From the NCBI RefSeq assembly GCF_020740795.1, contig NC_067282.1, positions 145,376,858-145,440,857 on the forward strand: a stretch of 64,000 nucleotides of DNA. Reading direction: 5' to 3'. The notes under the pieces are model-generated. The model ran no database searches. It was not told where the DNA came from and saw only the letters and a program-made list of their open reading frames with translations. How positions within the stretch are numbered: the stretch's first letter is position 1; each line of letters begins with the position of its first letter. The translations under genes and the position numbers were made by a program. This document shows positions 1 through 11,700 of this stretch, piece by piece. This DNA comes from Apus apus (taxonomy: Eukaryota; Chordata; Aves; Apodiformes; Apodidae).

Positions 1-100
1 ACGACAGTTTTACAAGTGCTTGGTGATGTGGAATGTGAACAGGTTTCCGGACTTTCTGTTGCACCAAGTGGAATGTGCCCTGTGGGTTCAGGTAAATGCC

Positions 101-106
101 TTTATT
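101..106 (-). terminator. Candidate distal poly(A) signal AATAAA
   Basis: On the minus strand the sequence reads ttgctAAATAAAggcattt, a canonical hexamer, with CA dinucleotides about 15-25 nt downstream as possible cleavage sites. It is the only well-isolated AATAAA I noticed in the minus sense far from the stop, and it would give a 3'UTR of about 5.6 kb. The downstream region is not strikingly GU-rich and the window ends soon after, so a more distal site cannot be excluded. Confidence 0.45.
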
Positions 107-3100
107 TAGCAATGTTTACTACATTAAAAAAACAACTCTGTGTTTTCGGGGGGTTTTTTAATTGCTCACCATGCACACATAAACACACGCTCGCACGTGT
201 TCTTGCTAACTGTACACATGAAGAAAGCAAGATGCAGTTACATCAGCACCACTGAATTAAAATCTGATATGGCAGATACAAGCAGAGTTCTGTTAAAAGA
301 AATTGATTACCTGCCTCTGCTTCCCCCTCCTTTCACTCTCTTAATTATGGGCTGCTAGAGTTCAAAAAGATTTTTACCTGCTGGTTGGAAGGGAAAATGG
401 CATCTACCATAAAGGTCAGACATGCATAAACAGGATTGCATAGTATTAAGGAGCAAGGGGAAGAGTAAAGTTAAAACAAGAGGGCAACTAACACAAAAGG
501 CTATTGCTGATTTAATGGATCAAGAACTAGGTGATTCCCCTGTGATGTCAGGAGTCCCTTCACCTGTCATTTTTTTAATCTTTTCTGTAAGACAGGTTTA
601 CAAATCCAGCTTTCCCATGATTTGTTCTCACCTATTCAGTTCCAGCTACTGTAGGAAGAGTATGGAGATGGGCATTAGGGCAGAGAAGAAACTAATGGCA
701 ATAAAGAATATCCCAACTCCATTTCAGCATCAAAAATGAGAGTTTCCTGCAAGATGCACTCTTTGCTATGTAGGAAGTCAATTTATATATATACCTTGGT
801 AAAGAAGAAAAAGGCCTGCCAGGAAAACCACAAAAAACAAATGGCATTTATCTCTCAATCCTGGAGTCTCTTAATTGATGCTGATCATCTAAGCAATTCA
901 GTACTAACTGGGATCATAAACTCAACACATCCCTGAAGGCCCACTGTCATTCGCCCTGAGAAAGCTACAATAGTCCAGCCCATTGATGGAATCCTTAGAT
1001 CTTATTTGTGAAGACTTTACCACATAAACCAGTTCATTCATCATTTGCAACCCCCAAAGTTTTTTACCCTTAACACTACAGTGGAAAGCAGCAACACATC
1101 ATAGCACTACACTACTTATATAGGCTAGGATAACTTTTGTAGTTACAAAGTACTGCCCTACCATTTCACCTTCAGAATACAAAATGTTCCCTTTCTAATT
1201 AGTAACTTGAGAAAGAAATATTTCAGTCACCGAGAGCATAAAAATACTCTGTATGCTTCTGTTCTTAGCTGCATGGGTTTTGTACAATGGCCTCTCAGCA
1301 TCACCTAGAATCTAGAGCCCAAATACTCAGTGGAAATCCCTCCCAACATAGCAATTAGTGTAATTCATTTACTTGACCTACATTCTAAATGTGTCTAGAC
1401 AGAATTCACCACTGACAGTTTGGAAGGATGGGAGTAGAGAAGTGGTTGGTTTCTTTAGCAGGGAAAAAATCCAACAAAACAATAAACTAAGAAGAAAAGT
1501 TTTTTGATTGATTTTCAGCTCTACATTAGAAAAATCAAGAATACATTGAGATACATTGTTACACAGAGAAATATGGAAGAGGTCTCCTGCCAGTATAACT
1601 CAGACCTGCAGCCTCCAAAAGTGGGTGTGAAGTGTGATGTGCTGTATCAGCTGGAATCTGGCCTAAGAATCTCAGCCTAATCCATTATTAGTGTGTGGTG
1701 CTGAAAAATATTGAATGGTGCAGATGAAACAAGATAAATGCAGCACAGAACTATAAATAGTCTGTGAGAGAAAACCCAAGATTATCTACAAGCTGGTTAC
1801 AAGGTTTAAACTGTCACATGCCCTATGCTTGATGCTTTTTAAATATATACAGATAAAAAAATAATGCCCTATGTTCCTTCATAGTTTACCTTCCTAGAAG
1901 CAAAGACCTGACAGATCTAGGCATGCTTTAAAGCTCTAGATCAAAAGGTAAGTTTACTAGTGTGTATAAAATCATGCTGACAAGCAGCATAATGTTACAG
2001 CTGAAGACTCTTAAGGATCACTTAAGTTCTCTGGTAGAAATGGAAATTAAGTAGCCTTTCCCTGTCCATACACGCAGATTATTCTACAGCACCAACTCAC
2101 TGGTCACTGGAAAAAGCATACTGGCAGAAGGCTAAGACCTCAAGTAGTATAGCTGAGCTAATTAAAAGCACTCATACGTGGCATCTTCCCCGCATACTAC
2201 ACCTTCCCTGTGCCCTTAACATAGAGCACATCCAGCTGTCTCTCCACGTGGTCTGCAATGCATCAACATCCACACTTGGGTCACCCCTGGACTGCCAAGG
2301 CTGGCAGTGCAATCACACATGTCCTGCCTCCTCTGTCCCCCTGCTAGGTACATAACACTGCCATAAACTACCTCTGGAGACAGTGAGATCCTTGTTGCTT
2401 AACCAGCCTGTGGGTGGCTGATGACAGGAGATTCTTTGGCCCCTACTATCTAGCAGAGAGACCTGTTCTATTAAGGCCCCTGAAGAAAAATTATCACAAA
2501 CATACCAATGTAAAGGTTTTCCATATTATAAAGAAATAATATTTAATATAATAAATCCCCAAGCAATGTGTGTGCTAGGTCAAGAGATTCTCCAAAAGAG
2601 TACCTAAAAATAACTTAAAGGATTACATAAATGAAGATTATAGAAATAGATTATCAAACAGTTAAGAAAACTGGTATGACCATATTGGCTTGGATGAATT
2701 AATTCAGAGGCCTGACCTGGACCATAGCCAATTTAAAATGCTCCAGATAAAAGATTACTATCTCCCAATCAGATTTGAACCAACATGCCCAAACTGAACA
2801 AACAAAAGGGCAAAGCTTTAATGGTGACTAGAACAGTAGGTTTTGGAGAGGGGGAGTTGTTTAGAGTTTGCAAAATCATCTGTCTTTTAAGTATTGAGAA
2901 ATAATTCAATTTTGGTTGGAATACAGTGAAGTCAACTGTATCTGCAATGGGAGGTGATCCATTCAACTGCTAATGGGCATGAGCTCAATGAGAGTGGCCT
3001 CCTACTTATGCACAGTGCAAACTAGTAAGTCTAGAAAGAGCAATGTTGTGTTCAACAGCTTGAGGCCCCTTTTGCATAAGGACTTATCCCTACAGTTGCC

Positions 3101-3891
3101 CTCAGAGGTGGCAAACCATGGGTGCTCTGAAAAAAACAGACGATGTAAGGAATTTTCTAAGCTATGACTTTGCTCACTTACACTGACCAGCCATTAGGTA
3201 ATGGAAAGGTCAGACCCAGCCTTCTCCTGTCACTTTGCTGACCTCAAGTGGCTAAGAAATGCAGCCATCCCTTGTGGCACCCACCAGTGCTCATTATTTA
3301 TGAGAAGCCTTAAATCGTTAACAAAAAAATATAATAATACAAAAGCTGTTGGTGGACACTGGAATGATTCAAAGGACCCAGTGGGATCATTATGAAGGGC
3401 AAGAAACTTTAGGGAGGAGTCCGACCCACCAAGAAGAAGGGAACACTTGCAAAATAGACAACAGGATTTCTCCTCTAATTGCCAGCAAAGGTCAAATACT
3501 AAAAAGGCACTTGCATAGAAGAATAGGGCATTACCTAGAAAGTACAACTGTACAACAAAACTCATTACTAGCTCATGGAGTCAGGCACGTGTTTCACTGT
3601 CACTAAAGTGAAACATCTTCTTAAAATGGCACAGTGGGGGCTGATCCACAGCCCCCTAGTTCATCCAATTCTTTCCATTCATTTCACTGAGTTTTGAATG
3701 AGGCCTGAGGGCAGCAAAATAGGATACCAAAGGAACAAAGTCTAAGGAGAATGAAGAACAAGAAAGGAGCTGCTGTGATAAAATACAAATCCAGTATTTT
3801 ACAAAAAAAGAATACTTGCAGGAAATACCTACTGTACATGGTAAAAAATTACTTGTAAGGCTAGGTTAGTTTTTCCCTTATTTATCATTAG

Positions 3892-3943
3892 AAAAAAAAA
3901 GAAAAAAAAAAAAGAGCTTCAAAATTCTTTTTTTTTTTTTTTT
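3892..3943. repeat. Facing poly-A and poly-T tracts
   Basis: The plus strand has two A runs broken by one G (3892-3913), a 14-nt spacer ending in a C at 3927, then 16 T (3928-3943). In the minus-sense transcript this is A16, a short loop and a U-rich tract. It could fold into an A-U hairpin and could cause internal oligo-dT priming. Confidence 0.8.
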
Positions 3944-5362
3944 AAATTTAGTTTGTCTAGTAAGATGTAAAGTAGCTATGCTAGCCTAATGACTTAGGAT
4001 TTTCACATTAAATACATCCTAAACGGAGTCTGAGTGCTCTTTTGTATTAAACAGATAAAACCCTGTTCTAATCCTGGGGTAGGTTCAACTGTGCCACTGC
4101 AAGGACAGCTTGGGCAAAGGCATAACCAGGGTACTTAGAGAGGGAAAACCCTTAAAGGCAACATAGGACAAGGAGGAAATACAGCAGGGAGAAGAGTACT
4201 GGACCAGGATTGGCCTGAATACTGCTCTTGGCTTTTCCACCAAACTAGGGCCACTCACTTCACCTCCCTACGTATCCATCTCATCCCTGCTTTGCCTTGT
4301 CTGCTGCCTACTACACCCTCAACTCCTCAGGCCAGAGCCTGACTTGCCATATAGTTAATACGGTATCTACCACCTTCAGGCCCGAACTGTGCCTAGCTGG
4401 AACTACCTGTACCCCCATGTTTTTGGCTAAGCAGTTGGTCTAAGATCACGTGTCTGGAAAAGGAGGTAAAAGGAACATAAGACACATGGTTTTCTTTTCA
4501 GGCAATTCAAGTTTGGTGAGGGTGGAAAGGGTGTTCAGTGATATTTGTGTGGCGAATTCAGAGTTTGCCCAGACCATTTTCAGGGTTAGGGAAGCTCAGT
4601 TCTCTTCATTGTGACTGCCTGAACAAAATTTTGCAAAGCTAATAAATACTATATACAATAGTAACAGGAAGATGGCAAGGAAAGAAAAACACAGGACAAT
4701 CTGAGACCAGGTCTACACAAGAAATTCTGTCAATGCAGCTAGAAGCCAATAAATTAAATCCATATGGTTCTCTCAGGAGGCACTTCTGGTTTAATCCTTA
4801 CATTGATTTAGTTTGCTGGAAAGGAACTTATTTAAGGTAAATAACCTTAAGCAGACTAAAGGACATCCATCCAAAACACTGCATAAATTTAACAAAACCT
4901 GCTTTCTAAACAGATTTAGTTAAACTAGTGTAATTCTCTCACACAAAGTGTGACAAGACAGTAGCTGATCTTTGCTTGAATTCCACAACAGCAGAAGCAA
5001 GTAGGGAAGCCCACCAGGACTGCTTTCAAACCAGAGAGAAACCTACCCCCCTACATGACAAAGAGGCTGCAGGGGAGAAGAGAAAGAGCTAGAGAAGCAG
5101 CATTATGGCCCACCCTGCTCCTCTCTGTGCTGTTAACTCAGGGCCCTTTCTTGTCCCTTCAGAAGCAGGCTACACACCTGCTTCTCAATCTCCCCAAAAG
5201 GCTCAAGTGCAGTAGGCACAGAGTGGTGGCTAGATTCTGAGCAGCATCGTGCTTCATCTCCTCTTTCTCTCAATTTTCTCCCAAGAAACCTATCACCCAC
5301 ATGCTCCCATTGGTTTTGCTTATTTCACTCTTCTGCAGAACGTCTTTGTGCTCAGATTAGGA

Positions 5363-5385
5363 TGTGTGCATGCACACACACACAC
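5363..5385 (-). repeat. UG/CA dinucleotide repeat with UGCAUG core in the 3'UTR
   Basis: The plus strand reads tgtgtgcatgcacacacacacac, uninterrupted purine-pyrimidine alternation centred on a 16-nt palindrome. In transcript sense this is a GU repeat running into GCAUGC, about 300 nt past the stop codon. Confidence 0.85.
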
Positions 5386-5676
5386 CCACCAGCTACCGGC
5401 ACACTGCTGGCATCATCTGCCACCATAATTCAATCCTGCCCTTGTAGGATTAGACAGGAGAGGAATAAAAGCAAAGACAGAGACTGTACGTGAAGTGAGG
5501 AAGGGAGTTACAAAGACAAGAGATCCCATCTGCAGTCACAGCCTCACCAGTAAATGCAGAAGCTGAACTCGCTCCCTTTTGTGCTTTGGTTCACTGAGGA
5601 TGACAAGCCAGGGGGGCTTTGGTTGAAAATATGTGGGAAAGAGGGAAGTCAAGAAAAAAAAGGCGTTTTTTTATTT

Positions 5677-5752
5677 TTAAGAGGTGGCATTGACTCTTCT
5701 ATCTATTTCAATTATCTTCAGTGTTTCATTTCCTTCTAGTTCGGAGTTGACT
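5677..5752 (-). CDS. CREB3L2: CREB3L2 exon 12: C-terminal tail and stop
   Basis: 76 coding nt: one base completing Arg, 24 codons and TAA at 5677-5679. The acceptor is strong (gttttttttgttccctacag|AGTCAA). The tail [24 protein letters not shown] matches the mammalian ending [20 protein letters not shown]. Sequons N-E-T and N-A-T are both kept, although the final residue differs (Ser for Phe). The exon continues without a further intron into the 3'UTR. Confidence 0.96.
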
Positions 5753-8700
5753 CTGTAGGGAACAAAAAAACAAAACAAAGGTTAATACTTTGTCATTTTT
5801 AAAAATGCACATCCTGCTTGAACTGGCTAATGCTAAAAAGGCACTCAGTACTTATCAGGTACCTGTCAGCTGAGTATGGTAAAACACTAAATTAGTCATC
5901 TCTTTGGCTTTAGGTATAACTTTAACACAAGCTCTCAGAAGGCATGCCTGGGGTGATATGGCTTATCCTAGCCCTCAGAGTAGCATGCTTCCAAACAAAA
6001 TTCCTCTCTTCAGTGTTTTGTGTGGTTGCTGCTGCTTGTTAGCAGAGTCCAAAAACTGGGCCAACAGGACAGTGGCAGGACAAGAAAAGGTACAGGGGGA
6101 AGAAAGCTGCAGACACATTTAAACCACTGAATCTCTCTTGTTTCAGAGAATCAAAAACCTTATATTTATGTTATAAAAAAAAATTATTAAGGAACTGTCT
6201 GTTAAGTAGTACAGACAACTCTACTGGTCCATCTCTTAAGACTGAGCCATGTAAACTTTACACAGTAATGCTTTAGTAAGATCACTACTGCGAGAAGCTC
6301 CAGCTCTTCACACCCTAACCTCACAGAAAGCCCAATGAGTCATAGCCTCACAATTCCACTCAACTGGCAAAAGCTTACTCCTTTAGGAGACACAGAAGTA
6401 AATGCTCAAAGAAGAGAGTACCCACAACTAAGAGGCTTACAGGTGCTAGGTTTCTGGCAGAAGCACCGAGTTGGGTAGTTGTATTACCACAACACTGTTG
6501 CAACTACTTCTCCAGAGTAACAATAACTTAGCATAACAACTCTCCAGAAAGAGACCAAATCCTTACTTCACATTTCCAGTGCCCAGCATGGCTGAGCCCC
6601 TAGTCTCACTGCAGGCCCCCAGGCACAAAGGACAGTGACAGCAAACACTCGGATGACAGGTGGCCCGCCCTGCACTCACCTGTGCTGCTGCAGGCCCAGC
6701 AGCACCGATTTCTCTAGCCTCGTCTCGTTGGCTATTGTGAATTGCATGATATCATCCTGCTGTGTCCCTGGCACCGCTTCCAGGGACAGCTTTGGGTACT
6801 TGGAGGTGTCTGCTTGCCTGTCATCACGATCCGCAATGGAGATGGGGCTTGATGACTCCTCCAGTTGGTGAGGCTCTTCATAAATTAGCAGACTTCTTGA
6901 CCTCACTGCATACAAAGACAGAAGGCAAAGAGAGATGAAAAACAGGCAGCTCAGAGAACAGCCCTGGTCGTTTCAGGAACTGGAAACCATCAGAGCAAAA
7001 TTAAAGCTGCAAAGTGATTAACTGGTAATTTGATCACTGAGGAAAGATACCACAGCAGTGGTCTACGTAGAGATCAAAAAGCTCTGCATTATTTACAAAA
7101 CAAGTGCAAAATTAAATAATCACTTTGATACTATGTGTTTAAAGCAACTCGTTCATTATGAGTATGTAATACTAAGTTTCCCACTCGGTCCTTGGACTCT
7201 TTGTTGACACTGGCAAAGGAAACACCAGCTGACATCAATTGTGCATTTTAACAGTATGAACATTTACTACCAAATAAAAATCCTGCTACCTTTTACAGAT
7301 GACTAGCTTTAGTTCCACAAACAGAAACCAAAAGATTTTAAAGAGAAGTACAAAGCAGACTAGTGGGGAAAGGCTTTGCCAATGTCTATGCAGTCTTCTG
7401 CCAAAAGAAAAGATTGCCAAGCTATCCTTTGAAAGACTGGCCTGCTAAGAAGCAGAAAAGCAAGAAGTGCTTGATAAGGGGGTTAGGAATGGGGTGGAAA
7501 CCAATTGTGCTGAAGCACAGTCAATCATGGGGCAAGACTGAGATAGCTATCACTTACCAATGGAGTCTGTGTAGGACTCTGGTGAGGAATGCTGCCTGGG
7601 CAACACCATCTTTGTAGCAGAAGGATATGGCCCATAGCTCTGAGAGAAGCTGCCAAAAACTACTGCAAAGCACAGCACCACCATCTGGCAAAGGGAGGAT
7701 GCAGAAGAGGTAAGTGCATTAGCTCTTGGTCAACACACACGCATCAAAACTAAGAAACATCACAAATCAGATCTGATACATTTTGAAAACAAATCATTTG
7801 AGGCCATTTTCATTACTACATACAGTATCTCAGCACAGGCACATCTGCAATAACAATTCAGTATTTTAAAGGGCAGATTTCAACTAGAGTTCATATTCAA
7901 TGTCTGCCACCATTTTGGCCTGTAGCCTTATTTACTCCCCAAGTAGAAAAGCAGACACAGCCACCACGTGTGTTTTACAGATACTGTCTGGAATTTCCAA
8001 GGTTATTTCTGCTGCTGACTCCAGTCTTGCTTCGAATTGACAGAGAAACTAGCAGACTAGAACAACTCAGGCCTTGAAAATAATTTCCATCCATTTATAG
8101 CACTAGTAAAAGGGGAAATTGCTGGCTGAGAGTAAGGAGGGAAAAAGGAAAAGTTTCATTCTAATCCTCTTCTTATCCTGACTACTGTTACTGAAATAGG
8201 ACAGAGGAGGATTTACATCCTTAGTCATATTTTTATTTGGATGAACAAATCTATTTTTACTGGTATCAAAAGAATCAAGCATTAAAGGTCACCCCCATTT
8301 TCAGTTTACAACCCTAGACACCATTTCTCAGATAATATTGTAGGAAATTATAAAACATAACACTCAAAGGAGCAGCGCTCCTTCTGTCATCACTGCAGCA
8401 CCGAATCGAAAGCACAGGCCCAGTCTCCTCCAGACTGTAATGCCTTCCCACAACTGCTAATCTTCATCAGCCAAGAGTCTTATCTACCTCAAAACTGATA
8501 ATCAAATTTTAAAGAGAGATTTCCCAAGCTGAGAATTTGCAAGTGAGGGGCTTTGCAGAACAAGGGATGTGCCTTTGCACAGTGGAAAGAGATTCTCACC
8601 CTCCGACAACTCCCCGCTTCAGCGACACTCACCATAAGACAGGTCCCCGTCTGTGTGCTAGCTGCCTTACATGAACGGGACACTTTCCCAGCAACCATTG

Positions 8701-11700
8701 CTTGGAGTCTCTGCAACTGCTGCAGAAGTGTTCTGGAAAGCAAAAACAACAGAAAGGTATCAAATGCACTGATCTACTTGTTGGTTAAACAGTTTTGCTT
8801 CAAATTCCACATGTGGCAATAATACAGCATTTATGACAAGGTACAGATAGTTAAAATCCTTCCCCTGCAGCTTCTAGGAAGGAATGGTTTTAGTTCTAAA
8901 AGATTTTTACATGTATGAGCACTGGGGCTTTCAGAAAGATCTTTTGCCTTTCCCTTGACTGATGTTCCTGAGCAATGACTTCTTTGGTACTTTCAGAACG
9001 TTCTTCTAAATAAAAACTTCGTTTCTACAACAAGTTAATCTGGCAAACGTATGAACAACTGAAACTGCTCTATATGCAAGTGACTAGAACCATGTATAAC
9101 CTGATTCTATGTCATAAATTCAGCAGGAGTTTCACCAATGTATGAAAAGGTGCAGTAGCAAGTTTATAACTGTTCTAATTGGTGACTGAGGTATACAGAT
9201 ACCTCTTTTTTCTGAAAACCTGCTGGACAGTGGTTTGGACCATCTGATGGACCACTTTCAAAGCGGTCTTAAAGCCAGACATAGGCACAGATTCCATTTC
9301 TCAAATAAATTTACTAAATAAAGCACTTTGTTGCTATTTGCCAAATCCTCAAGGAGTTGACAAAAATGACAGATTCTTGAAGTGGCTACTCTGTGCCTTT
9401 CAGAGGTCCCAACCCACAATGGCAGTTCTTTTGCGGTTGGCTGGAGTCAACAGTCCCAGATCTTTCTATCTTTCTGGCTGTTTTTCTTCTGTATTATCAT
9501 CAATTACTACAGTCAGGATACTAGTAATTTAATTGTGAAATTATCTGAAAGAACGATTCATATAGAGTTTTCACAGCTGTGTTAATTTGTTTTCATTAAA
9601 GCTTTTTAACAGACAAGGAGCAACCCAAACGCCTGTCCTTGACACAGTAAAATATAGTACAATATTGCACCAAGATTTTGACTTTGCTGTTTGTTTCCAA
9701 TTTTACTTTTTACATCTACTCTAAGTCTCATAACCCATTGCAGAGGGTAACCCCCACAGAACTCCAGACAATAGCTTTGGAAGCTGAGACGTCAAATGGT
9801 AAAGCAAGAGGCAAGGTCAGGATGTCAGAGAAAATAGAAGGATTATTTTAAGATCAAACTGGCTAAAAGCTAATTGCAGGACAGACCCAGAGGTGCCTTC
9901 ACAGCTCAATATACACTTGTCTGCCTATTATTATAGATTTTTTTAATCATCAGTGATCATTGCTAATTAGGGCTTAATGAATTCAAGGACCTCAGGAATG
10001 CATTCTGAAATGAGCACAAGGCATGCTCACAGCACAGATTTATCTGGGCCAGCAGGTCCTTCTCAACTTAATATGCTCTTGAGATCATGGTTTATTCTGC
10101 AACTCTGTATTTTAAAAAAGAGAGTTGTCTAATTCAGTCCTTTATTCACTATCAGGAAAGACCACAGGCAAATGACGAGATGAAAACACTGTCCACATAA
10201 ATAAGACCATCGTAATGTCCTGCTCCTTTCTGCACTTTTCCTCGGTTGCTCCTCACATCCACCTCATGGCACAGGGTTCACAAAGACTTGCGTACATGAT
10301 ATATGTAATTTTCTGGCACAGAACATGCTGCACACCATATTCCCACCATATGCCACCAGCTATGTCACACAGCAATATCTTTTTATCCCTGAAATTTCTG
10401 TGCTATTATTGAAGACTAAGTCTTCCCCTTTTTCAGGTCTGAGTCACTGGCCTCGACACAGAACAGCTCTGCAGAGTGAGGAGGGACGAGCTCTCCTCCT
10501 CCCCAGCTTGGGGGCTGGCAGCAGCAGCCGCCTTGAAAAGCTGATCATTCTTGCCACCTTCTGTGGAGATGTCAGTGAGAAAACAGCCAATGGCTGGTGA
10601 GGAAATCAACACAGAAGAGGCTATTCTCCTCATTTTGCTCATCTCTACCTTTTTGAGCCAAATTTAAAAAATCTGCTGGGCAGAGTGGGCCCAGAGTGCT
10701 GATTCCAAAATACATTCTTTTTGGGAAGTATAATTAGGCAGGTATTCTGAGGTCTCATAAACACAGAGGAAGATTCATCCATGACCTTATTTACCAGCTA
10801 CTTTCATATAACATGTCTTTCTCCCCCAAGTCATTTATCTGTTTGCACAGAGCTACTGTCTTCTTCTCAGCAAAGACTCAGTGCTGGAAGCTGAGAGGAT
10901 ATGGTTGCACTTTCAAACCAAGACCAAGAGCTGAGGCAAGACCAAGAAACAAGTTTGTTCAGAGATGATACTAGTTTACTCTGCCACCACTAAAGTGGGG
11001 CACTCCTTGGTCTTTTTATTCTCTATTTGCATCTGGAATGGTGGAATACTGGATTCTGAGGTCAAAAGATCTTTCCCATGCAAAAGCTGCCTTCATTATT
11101 ACTGGATGGCTGCAGGGATGATCTGGACTAAGAGAGGGAAACGGAGCAGCTCTCTGCTCTACAGAACAGGGACTTACATTAAATAAGATGTTCCCTGTAA
11201 GTATCAGCAGGAAGGCCACAAATACTTCTAGTGAAACACACTGTCTACCTATGGCTAAATCCTAACAGAAGAAAATGCAATCCCAAAGCAGTGTGCATAA
11301 GGGGATTTGCACCCACAGGGATTATTTTCACTGTCTGACACATTTCCCAGTGATATTCAATTAGAGGGTCACCTCCGTAGGAGGTGTGAACGTGCATTCA
11401 CGCTTTTCCCTGCCAATGGAAGCACCTCATAGGAAAGCTGTAAAGTGACTGAAGACTCCTGCTCTCCCTTCCACAAACTGCCATCAAATTCATTCTGCCT
11501 GTGATGTCTTATTTTCATGTGCACATTCACGTATTAATCTTCAAAAGAGCCCCTTTCATTATCAAAGTAAGGAGTAAGTCAAGGCTTCTCTTCTGCTTCC
11601 AGTGACACTGATTAAGGAGAGGAAACTTCCCACTCCAGGACCTAGCCACCTGGGAGGCTTCTTCAATTCAGTGCTTATGTTTATAGTCCAACACCAATTT

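Larger units (their letters stand above)
1..5676 (-). other. CREB3L2: Probable CREB3L2 3'UTR (long) and 3' flank
   Basis: About 5.6 kb downstream of the stop with no supportable ORF on either strand and no interspersed repeat that I recognise. Mammalian CREB3L2 mRNA also has a very long 3'UTR, so most of this stretch is likely transcribed; the extent is inference. Visible elements in transcript sense are a UG repeat with UGCAUG near 5363-5385, a long A-tract facing U-tracts at 3892-3943, AU-rich sequence around 2528-2560 and a canonical AATAAA at 101-106. An AATAAA only a few bases past the stop (within 5668-5675) is too close to the stop to be the main poly(A) signal. Confidence 0.6.

Noticed and set aside
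5668..5673. AATAAA hexamer just after the stop codon of CREB3L2
   Set aside because: It lies within a few bases of the stop in an A-rich run; use as the poly(A) signal would leave almost no 3'UTR, unlike any CREB3L2 mRNA I know.
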